Below are positions 54,522 through 64,000 of a stretch of DNA of 64,000 nucleotides, in pieces (within the stretch, counting starts at the first letter, position 1; every line of letters starts with the position of its first letter). The notes beneath the pieces were generated by a model that searched no databases, was not told the origin of the DNA, and was given only the letters and a program-made list of their open reading frames with translations. The translations under genes were made by a program, and so were the position numbers. The stretch comes from Boswellia sacra. Taxonomy: Eukaryota; Streptophyta; Magnoliopsida; Sapindales; Burseraceae. The stretch is from positions 1 through 64,000 of the forward strand of contig SNVD02005099.1 of the NCBI GenBank assembly GCA_013180625.2, read 5' to 3'.

Positions 54522-57500
54522 CTTCCCCTCAAGCGAAACAGCTCTGACAGAGCAGTGAGCTTGTTCCTAACGTATTCAAACTGACTTAGTGCTAGAGGCT
54601 TAGTAAAAATATCAGCTGCTTGATGTGCTGTAGGAACATATCGAATTTCAATTTCCTTGGCAGCCACTCTTTCTCGTATATAATGAACATCTATCTCAAT
54701 GTGTTTTGTCTTGGAGTGAAAAACAGGATTAGAGGCTAAGGCTTTTGCTCCAAGATTGTCACACCACATTATTGGACAACTTGACACAGCAAGTCCAATT
54801 TCTTGAAACAATTGTTTCATCCAAGCAAGTTCAGCTGCTGCTTGAGCTAAAGCTCTGTATTCAGATTCTGTTGAGGATCTAGAAACTGTTTTCTGCTTCT
54901 TGGAACTCCATTGAATCAAGTTGGATCCAAGAAAGATACAAAAGCCTGATGTAGATTTTCTGTCATCCAGGTTGCTGGCCCAGTCAGCATCAGAAAATAC
55001 TTCTAAGTTAAACCTTTGACAAGGTTTAAAGAAGAGACCAACTCCAATTGTTCCCTTAAGATATCTCAGGATTCGTTTGCATGCTTGCCAGTGATTTACT
55101 GTAGGAGCTTTTAAAAACTGACTCAATTTGTTCACAGAAAAAGTAATGTCTGGTCTGGTCAGTGTGAGATATTGTAATGCTCCAATTGTGCTTCTATAAA
55201 CTTCAGGATGTAGGAAAGGAGCACTGTCAGCTAAGGAAAGCTTTAAGCCAGTAGTCATAGGTGTGGAACAGCTCTTGGAGTCAAGCATGTTGGTTTTCTG
55301 CAGAAGTTCTTTAATGTATTTGGTTTGAGTAAGATACAAGCCTGAGCTGTTTCTCTAGGCTTCAAATCCGAGAAAGTAGTTGATCAATCCTAAGTTCTTG
55401 AGTGAAAATTTTTTATTCAGATCAGTTACTACTTGCTGTATCAAGTGAGCATCCGAACCAGTGATAAGAATATCATCTACATACACTAATAGATACAGTG
55501 TATGATTACCAGATTTAAAGATGAACAAGCTGGTATCTGAAATTGAATTGATGAATCCCCAACATAACAAAGCAGCCTTGAGCTTATCAAACCAAGCTCT
55601 AGGAGCTTGCTTAAGACCATATAAGGCCTTGTTAAGTCTGCAAACATAATGAGGATGGACAGAATCTCTAAACCCTTCTGGTTGCTGCATAAAAACTTCC
55701 TCTTGTAGATCTCCATTTAAGAAAGCATTATTGATGTCAAGTTGTTGAATATCCCAACCTTTGGATACTGCAATGGTGAAAATGATCCGAATGGTTGATG
55801 GCTTGATAACAGGGCTGAAGGTTTCAAAGAAATCCTGTCCTGGTGTTTGTTGAAACCCTTTGGCAACTAATCTTGCCTTATATCTTTGCAAACTTCCATC
55901 CTTGTTGTACTTGACTCTAAACACCCACTTGTTTCCAACAATATTCATTCCTGGTTGATAAGGGACAAGAGACCAAGTATTGTTTTTATGCAAAGCATTC
56001 AACTCCTCATGCATTGCAGCCAACCAATCTGAATTTGTTATAGCTTGTGAGACACTTAGTGGTTCCTCTGTCACACTAGAGGAATCAGCAAGAAAGACTC
56101 TTGCAGGAGGCAAGGATCCTGTTTTAGATCTAGTTACCATAGGATGAATATTACTACTAGAAGGATTGTTTATTGGTAGGATATTTTTGGAATTAATCCT
56201 AGAATTAGGCAGTAAGGAATCAGATGAAACAGAAGTAATTGGAGTGTTTGTGTTTGGCTGAGATGATGGAGAACTTGCTGATGACAGTGTTGGGAAAGGA
56301 ACTAAAGAAGTAGATGTATGTGTAGGTGTTGGGTGAGAAGTAGTGGGTGAGGCTGATTTATCAGTGTGTGATTGAGAAATAACAGTAGTAATATCCCAAG
56401 GTTTAAGACTGAACCAATCTGGATCAGTAGTAGAATGGCTGGAGGAAGAAGGTTGAGTAGCAAAAGGGAATGAAAGTTCATCAAATGAGACACTTGGGAC
56501 AATATAAATTCTGCCTGATGGATGCAGACATTTATATCCCTTATGATTGAAACTATATCCCAGGAATGTGCATTTGTCAGTGTGAAAATCAAATTTGTGT
56601 TTGTTATAAGGTCTTAAAAATGGATAACATGCACAACCAAATACTCTTAAATGTGTGTAAGAAGGTTTGATCTTAAACAAAACCTCAAAGGGAGATTTAT
56701 CATGATGCAATGAGGTAGGTAACCGATTTATCAAATAAGCAGCAGCTTGAAAAGATTCCCACCAATAAGTAAGAGGCATTGAAGCATGAGCTAAGAGAGA
56801 TAAACCTGTTTCCACAATCTGTCTATGCCTCCTCTCTGCTCTCCCATTTTGCTGATGTGTATAAGGACAAGAATATCTAGGTAAGATTCCATGAGTAGAG
56901 AAATATGAAGCTAAAGATTTATATTCTCCACCAAAATCTGATTGCAAGCACTTAAGAGGATATCCAAATTGCCTTTCTGCCATTTTATGAAATTGGACAA
57001 ATATATTGCAAACATCAGATTTGTTTTTCATTGGAAAAATCCACAAGAATCTACTGTAATCATCCAGAAAGTTTACATAATATCTATAGCCTTCAGTTGA
57101 TGATACTGGAGCTGGCCCCCATACATCTGAATGTACAAGAGCTAAAGGATGCATGGCTTTACTGGATGATGCAGGAAATATAGTCTGAGTATGCTTGCCA
57201 TACTTACAGGATGAACAAAATAGTAAAGCTTGATCATCATGTGACACTAACTGTCCCATGGAATGAAGAACTGACTTAACAACTGTAGCACTAGGATGTC
57301 CTAGTCTATTATGCCAAAGCTGATTATTATTATTGGTTTTAGCTGCAGAACACACAATAGAACTTGAAGAGGCTGATGTGAAGAGAGTCTTGGACTGCAA
57401 GTTTGCCTGAGCAGCTGGCAGATGCATTTGATACAGACCATCTTTAAGTGTTCCCAGCAAAATAATTCTCTTGGACTGCAAATCCTTTACATAGCAATGA

Positions 57501-58867
57501 GTACCAAAAAATTCAACAGAAATTCTATTATCTCTAGTCAGCTTTGAAATGCTTAAGAGGTTTTTTGTTATGCCAGGAACATGCAATATATCTCTTAAAA
57601 TAAATGGCTTGGAAAACATTGGTAATTTGTATGTAGATAGACCAACATGCTGTATAGATACTTCATTACCATCACCAACTTGGAGTTTATCTGTACCACT
57701 GTAATGTGATTGAGCTTGAAGATTGTTAAGGTCTACTGTTACATGATCTGTAGCTCCAGAATCCATATACCAAGAGGGATCTACTACTGTATGAGGATCA
57801 GCAATGAGGCCTTGAGCAGTGGCAGTGAGCACTTGAGAAGGAACTGAAGTAGGTGGTACAGCAGGTGATGTTTGATGAACATGAGCTTGTGGTCGATAAT
57901 GATTAGCCATATGAGACTGAGGTATAACATTCGAATGACCAGGACCTTGATAACCTTGATATCCATGAAAATTTGTATCAAATCTGAAATAACATTGCAG
58001 TGCTGCATGTCTAATTTTATTGCACAATTGACAAACTAGCCTTCCACGACCTCCTGTTCTACCTCTTCCTCTAGTTCCACAAAATGTATTCTGTAAAGGT
58101 GCTCTAGCAAATGAATTTTGAGAGGGAAAAGGAACCTTTTGTCCAGGGGTTTTCTTAGCAGTAAAGTGTGCTGAAGCAATACTGTTGTTTTGCACTTCCA
58201 GAGAATATGCAGTGTTCAGTTGATCTATTCTAAGTTCATGATTTTGCAAGAGATACTGTGCTTCTTGCAGGGAGACTGATTCTCTTCAAGCAGTTAGATT
58301 TATCACCACTGCATCAAATTCAGAACCGAGACCTCCATAGATGTAGAGTAATAGTTCATCATCTGTGATCAGATTTCCAGTAGCAGACAGTGTATCTGCT
58401 AGTTCTTTCATTTTAAGAATATACTCTCCAATATTCATGGAACCTTTTTTCAATGATTGTAATCGATTTCTAAGATGTAGAACCTGAGCTTTAGACTGTG
58501 TGAAAAACAGGTTTTCAAGAGTTTTCCATAATTCATGTGAAGTGTGACATCTTACTGTATGGCCAAACATAGATTCGTGAATGGAAGATAAAAGCCAGCT
58601 CATTATGAACTGATCAATGCGTTTCCAGATAGTGAACTCAGAATTCAATTCAGTTGTGAATTCAGATGTATTTTCAGAATGGATCTCTGATTGTGAAACA
58701 GGCAGAAATTTAGGAGGACAAGTGTTTGTACCTTCAACATAGCCATCCAGTTCAAGAGATCGCAAAGCAGGTAGAACAAGTGATCTCCAAAAGCCATAAT
58801 TGGTGCTGGTCAACTTCAGATTCAACGTAGGAAGATTGTATGACAGTGATCCTTGTGAATTCATCAT
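54434..58867 (-). pseudogene. Ale Copia gag-pol polyprotein with two in-frame stops
   Basis: One frame, 1478 codons including the final stop, interrupted only by TGA (58288-58286) and TAG (55357-55355). Order by approximate residue: UBN2-type gag (1-190), one zinc knuckle CQLCNKIRHAALQC (about 279; the usual GH is RH), protease WYMDSGATDH (about 370), integrase zinc site LWHNRLGHP...CSSCK (about 520-560) and core Asp (HSDVWGP), Asp (QSDFGGEY), Glu (QNGRAERRHR), reverse transcriptase with YVDD (about 1135), RNase H (SDADWASN, STESEYRAL, WCDNLGAKALA). Both stops are one C-to-T change from a sense codon (CGA, CAG). The frame otherwise lacks damage, so inactivation is recent. Confidence 0.95.
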
Positions 58868-58945
58868 TTTTTAGCTGAGATTAGTGTTTGGCTGAATAGA
58901 AAATGCAGGAAAATCAGTAGGATTTGTCATCAGAGGATCTGAAAA

Positions 58946-58963
58946 CCATAAGCTCTGATACCA
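58946..58963 (-). other. Primer-binding site of the Ale Copia
   Basis: TGGTATCAGAGCTTATGG lies immediately inside the 5' LTR; its first 12 bases are the standard complement of initiator tRNA-Met. Confidence 0.93.
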
Positions 58964-59209
58964 TGTAAAGAATTATGAAATGAATGATATTCTGTTATTA
59001 TTGAACGATGGAATTGTAGTTTATATACAAAGGAGTACATGAGAGCTGTGCTGCTCTGCTTTTCCTATTTTTACTCCTAAAATTGCGGAACACATGTAAC
59101 TAATTCTAACTGTCTCTCTACTCAGCTAACAGCTATACAGTTTCCTTTTCCTTTCTTCTTCACGTGAGCTGCACTGGAATTGCACTCAGCTGCTCTGCTA
59201 ACATCAACA
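58964..59209 (-). repeat. 5' LTR of the Ale Copia
   Basis: 246 bp, nearly identical to the 3' LTR. The GAAGA direct repeat (59210-59214) follows. Confidence 0.97.
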
Positions 59210-59906
59210 GAAGAAACTCTTAATCAAATTTTAAAAAACAATTAAAAATATAATGGTGAAAAGTTAGTAATTAAATACAATAAATATTAAAAAAATCTAA
59301 TAATAATAAATTATTAAAAAAATGAATATAACAGTGGTTGTTCACATATAACGCTCCTTGAAAAAAAAATTATAGTATTTTATATATACAAAAAAGGATG
59401 AATAAATAAATTTCGATAAAAAATTTTAATTATTAATTTTTATATTGAGTATAAAAGCTACAGATGTCAAATAGGTTATATAATTAAAATGACATAACTT
59501 TTAATAAATTAAATATAACATAAAATGAAAACATATAGTATAAATATATACAAAATGATATATACAAAATGATATATAGTATAAATATAATACGAAACAA
59601 ACACTAAGGTAGCACGATAAGTGTAAAATATAATTTTATATTTATATTAATAATAAATTCACATCACTATTTTAATATTAATTTTATGGCCTATTTGATA
59701 TCTCTAATAAAGGTCAATTTCGGTATGTTTGTCTTAAAGCTTTATATATTCTTGAGCGACCTTTGATGTTGTCTCTTTAGAGCCTAAACATTTAGTTGAA
59801 GCTTTCCAAACTAGTGATGTGAAGATTGAAAGCATATTTTTGAAGTGATGATATCTAAAGATAAATTGAAATTGACAGTTGTGATTGATGGTAAGTTTCT
59901 GTTTAG
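59210..59906 (+). repeat. Duplicated block, copy 2, right part
   Basis: Resumes similarity to copy 1 at about 52515 (agaaactcttaatcaaattt) and runs to 59906, with the hAT-like remnant at about 59450-59770 and the shared gatggtaagt near 59886. It passes directly into the MFAP1 fragment. Confidence 0.75.
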
Positions 59907-60180
59907 GTTAAGCCTGTGTTTGTTCTTAAGTCATGTAAGGATACAATAGGTTGGAATGAACGAGTTAAGGCTGAAGAAAAGACATTTGAGGAGATAGAGA
60001 AGATAATTTTGAGGGAGAAGAATGTCAAGTCAAAGCAAATGGTTGTTGAGGATATTCGAAGGAATGAAGAAATTCAGAAAGAACTTGAACATAACATGGA
60101 GGCTAATAGTGCTGATGTGGATACCATCATAAAGTACAAAAGTATGAACGTTAGTCTTTTTGAACGAAAAGGATTGGTAT
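59907..60180 (+). pseudogene. MFAP1: MFAP1 middle-region fragment
   Basis: After an acceptor-like gtttag the sequence reads VKPVFVLKS, then ERVKAEEKTFEEIEKII, KSKQMVVEDIRRNEEIQKEL and ADVDT, which follows plant MFAP1 (microfibrillar-associated protein 1 family; a spliceosomal B-complex protein) from its VKPVFVPK motif onward. After VDT the match stops: the expected DDE-NEAEEYEAW is absent and the frame runs into intron-like DNA. The first exon part and the catalytically unremarkable remainder are missing, so this is a fragment. The acceptor shows it was copied from genomic DNA rather than from mRNA. Confidence 0.85.
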
Positions 60181-60592
60181 TTTTAATTTCTTCTTATACT
60201 TTATTGTCTGATTTCATCTATCTATATAAAGTTATGTTACTGTTGATGATATATAGGTGTCACATACGTACAGTTACCCAAAACATTTCTATAAACTCAT
60301 CTTTTGTGTTTGTTCAATGAGAGTGAAAGCTGTGCAAGGATGACATTTATTGGCATCTATATTTCTCACGCTATTTGTACAATAATTTTGGTAGTTGTTT
60401 CTTATCTTGCTGCTTTTTTTTTTTTTTGAAGATATCTTTGTTGTACAATTACTTCAGTGTTTGTTTCAGGATGTGTCAGCTTTTTTGTCTCCATTTCTGC
60501 TATTTTGCAGCGCATAACAATTAAGTAAGTTGTAGCTTGGTATTTGTTTAAAGGGGTAGTATTTGTTTCCCTAACAATATTTTACCGTGCAG

Positions 60593-60705
60593 CTGGACAT
60601 ACAATAATCTTCCTCGGGCTAAGTACAATGCTCAAATGGCAGTAATGAATGCGCCAATTGCTAAACCCAGAGGAAGCGAGAAGTTGAAGTTGAAAGATTG
60701 GGGTC
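60593..60705 (+). pseudogene. MFAP1: MFAP1 C-terminal exon fragment
   Basis: After the acceptor ttaccgtgcag the frame reads WTYNNLPRAKYNAQM, MNAPIAKPRGSEKLK and LKDW. This is the conserved C-terminal motif of MFAP1 (WTYNDPLRAKYNAKMAGM-like). No stop precedes the end of the match; after KDW the frame reads GLAVVIS, unlike MFAP1. Between this and the earlier fragment lie about 410 bp of intron-like DNA, and internal exons are missing. Confidence 0.88.
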
Positions 60706-60952
60706 TTGCTGTAGTTATAAGTGTTGTCCAGGGAAATTGAAATTAATTATTACTTTTGACGCTTTTTTTAATATATATAATTTTTTTTAAAAGTTCATAT
60801 TACAAAATTATATTCTAATATATGGTTTATTAAAATCTTCTAAAAATAAATTAATTTAATTTAAAAATAATCTTCATTTTACGTTTTACACATTGGTTGT
60901 AAAAACATGATATAATGTTTATAAAAAGAAATAAACAAGGAGATATTTTTTA

Positions 60953-61584
60953 TCGAGTAATAAACATTGTTACCTCCAACGTTTGGTAAAATACCAGTCT
61001 CCTCCCAACTTTCGATTAAGTAACATCAAAACCCTCAATTTTCCAATTTCGTTAGTTCATTTGTTAAACATATTATGAAAAAAACAAATTTACCCTCATT
61101 TATATGATAAGATTTATTTATTTATTTCTCTTTATAAGGAGAAAAATTTTAAAAACACCAATCAGACTCAAAAAAATCATACTTTTTTTTATTTTTATAG
61201 AAAATAGTTTATATAGATGGGTTGTACAAGAGCAATTTTTTTAAAAAATGAAAATTAAAAAGAAAATGGTTTCTAAATAAATCAATATGGTAGTCTAAAT
61301 AGTTTTATTTCTAATCTTTATTTTTTTAAATTTATATTTAAAAAAATTAGAAAGAAAATGGTTTGTAAATAAAAATTAATGTTTTTAAAAATTTTCTCCT
61401 TTATAAAGAGAAATAAATTAAAAAATTCTATAATATAAATGAGAGTAAAATTATCTTTCTATAATATATTTAACGGGTGTACTAACGGTATTTAAAAATT
61501 AGGAGTCTTTATGTTACTTTGTCGAATGTTGAGAGGAGAAGGTTAGTTCGCCTAAATATTGGGGGTAACAATGTTAATTCCTCG
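60953..61584. mobile_element. Long terminal-inverted-repeat DNA element, 632 bp (MULE-like?)
   Basis: Outer arms of about 150 bp are imperfect inverted repeats: left cgagtaataaacattgttacc (from 60953), right ggtaacaatgttaattcctcg (to 61584), and similarity continues inward through the taacatcaaaaccct / aggagtctttatgtta segments. Arms that long suggest a Mutator-like or foldback element. I found no convincing target duplication and no ORF. Confidence 0.6.
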
Positions 61585-61980
61585 TTTTTAACCCGAACAA
61601 AAATTAAAAATATAGCTAGTTTTTTCTTATGTCAATCGTATTTCGCTTTAGGAAGGAAATCTTCCTTGTAGACAGTTATAGAACTTGCGTAATCGAACTA
61701 TTCTCATAAACCAATAGTACATCAGTACAATAATCACTATATTGGGTTTAGACAATGTATGGAGATGCACGGCAATTATCGCATCTGAAAGACTGAAAGT
61801 TAAATGTATCCATATTAACAGTAATTATTACCAAATACCAGGACACGAACTGTAGGTGTCCTAGATTGAACCACTGCGTAACACATTTCACTGCAAATGC
61901 TCCAGAAATCAATCCTACATGACATAAACTAGCACGATGGTGCTAGCTTGTCGCCTTAATATCTCCTAATTATGCGCATA

Positions 61981-62033
61981 CCAAAACCTCTTCCTCAACT
62001 CATTACAAAATCCAAAAACTTTCATCTTTCTGC
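61981..62033 (-). pseudogene. Tau GST C-terminal fragment
   Basis: On the minus strand the stretch reads KVFGFCNELRKRFW, matching the C-terminus of the GST genes (KVFEFVLELRKKFGLE). Its 3' flank has the palindrome ctagcacgatggtgctag (61929-61946) and the gcttgtcgccttaat word shared with other GST copies. Nothing of exon 1 or the remainder of exon 2 remains. Confidence 0.8.
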
Positions 62034-62315
62034 ATTAGATAACATCGGAAAGCTAGTCCATTGTAAATTTAAGAGAATGAATGAAGGAAACGCAATAAAA
62101 AATTCTTATCGCTGCATTTACATACTTCAAGAATGCTCAAACATTTTTTTTTCAACTTTTTTTTTTTTCATATACAAACTTAGATGAGCTTACTTACTCA
62201 TCCAAATCCGAACACCTCGACTTCAAATTTTGTTTGCTGGTTTTTTGAGTTTGTACCACTTATCTACCCTAGTCGTTAATAGTTATTCTAGAACTAATTC
62301 CCAAATTTCACAAAT

Positions 62316-62356
<41 letters not shown>

Positions 62357-62973
62357 CTTGTGACAGGTCTAGTACAAGTTTAGTTCATAGGAATTATTAC
62401 CATTAGGATCATTTTTGCTACAACCTCAAGTAGAACTCATAAAAACAAGATGTTATGATAGTGGAGCTTATAAACGTAGGATTTTTATTAAAAATTTGTT
62501 TCTTATTTGGTTGAATAAATGTATAACTACTTTCTAATAATAACTATCAAAGGGAGTTGTGTTATAGGGACAAAAAAAAAAAAGTTGTTAATGTTGAAAA
62601 AAGCTTTTCAATGATAAAAGCTTTTTGACCAATGGATTAGTTCGACAATAAATCGATAGAAAATCTGTATCAAGTATTCTAATTTGAACTAAGTTAGCAT
62701 TATATTCTCAAACCGCATGAATAATAGCTGAGATGGGGATCTAGACTGATGCAGAGTTTAAAGTATCAGTGAAATATTTGAGATACATGAAATCACAAGA
62801 GATATTAAAACCAAACACAAGGAGAATCTGAAAATTTCTTGCATATAATTTATTTCGATGCCAAAAAAGCGAACATGAGAAATACATGCAACAAGATACA
62901 ACTTCATAGAACAACCATCCAAGGCATATATAGTAGCACAATAGTGCTACTTGCCTTTGCTAGTGCAGATTCT
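62034..62973. other. Spacer and 3' UTR side of the second GST gene
   Basis: No gene supported. It contains an (AT)n tract at about 62322-62352. The GST 3' UTR palindrome gtagcacaatagtgctac is at 62933-62950. Confidence 0.6.

Positions 62974-64000
<1,027 letters not shown>

Larger units (their letters stand above)
54276..59209 (-). mobile_element. Young Ale-type Copia retrotransposon, 4.9 kb
   Basis: LTRs of 246 bp (54276-54521 and 58964-59209) run TGTTGATG to CTTTACA on the minus strand and are flanked by the direct repeat GAAGA (54271-54275 and 59210-59214). Only two differences between LTRs were found by eye (cacatgagct/cacgtgagct and gctactctg/gctgctctg). The primer-binding site TGGTATCAGAGCTTATGG (58963-58946) fits initiator tRNA-Met. 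The polypurine tract cttcccctc (plus strand, 54522-54530) adjoins the 3' LTR. One polyprotein frame spans 58867-54434, with two in-frame stops. Confidence 0.97.

Overview
The window is AT-rich plant nuclear DNA, most likely from a woody dicot. A Citrus-like genome is my inference from the tau-class glutathione S-transferase (GST) cluster and the retrotransposon families; no single base proves it. Low gene density, spliced genes, several classes of LTR retrotransposon, hAT and Mutator transposons and long AT-rich spacers all point to a gene-poor plant region. I saw no bacterial, organellar, tRNA, rRNA or CRISPR features.

Host genes: two apparently intact two-exon tau GST genes lie on the minus strand (26775-27853 and 62974-63814). 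Around them are remains of at least five more copies: a full-length pseudogene at 33389-36758 with two hAT elements in its intron, an exon 1 fragment at about 39205-39361, an exon 2 fragment plus promoter remnant at 40406-40910, and C-terminal fragments at about 26160-26460 (plus strand) and 61981-62033 (minus strand). The first gene and the large pseudogene, with their upstream flanks, form a tandem segmental duplication (about 26.6-29.8 kb and 33.3-38.8 kb) separated by a decayed Mutator-like transposase gene (29.9-32.4 kb).

Left third (1-25.9 kb): retrotransposon territory. It holds the 3' end and LTR of a Sirevirus-like Copia element (1-1915), a solo LTR with ACCTT target duplication (6438-7370), two non-autonomous hAT elements (4935-5812; 7826-8721, the latter with a 96-bp near-perfect palindrome), an old minus-strand Copia element (about 10.25-15.3 kb), and a complete 10-kb Sirevirus (15298-25305, target duplication ACATA) inserted in the 5' LTR or leader of that old Copia. 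The Sirevirus carries an extra ORF downstream of pol.

Right half: a 7.9-kb Ty3/Gypsy element (42009-49912, target duplication ATAAG) keeps gag, RNase H and integrase remains but has lost reverse transcriptase. It carries, antisense to pol, a four-exon gene whose exons join in one frame (2022 nt, one in-frame TGA). Next come two unusual minisatellite arrays. From 51.9 to 60.7 kb lie plus-strand fragments of two host splicing-factor genes, PRP38 and MFAP1, flanking a duplicated block into which a young Ale-type Copia (54276-59209; LTRs differ at 2 of 246 positions; target duplication GAAGA) has inserted. The window ends with the second intact GST gene.

Most functional claims for mobile elements rest on domain motifs read by eye. 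Boundaries given with target-site duplications are read directly from the sequence. The best candidates for something poorly described are the spliced antisense gene in the Gypsy element, the GC-rich array beside it, the paired PRP38/MFAP1 fragments, and the hAT element with its long palindrome.
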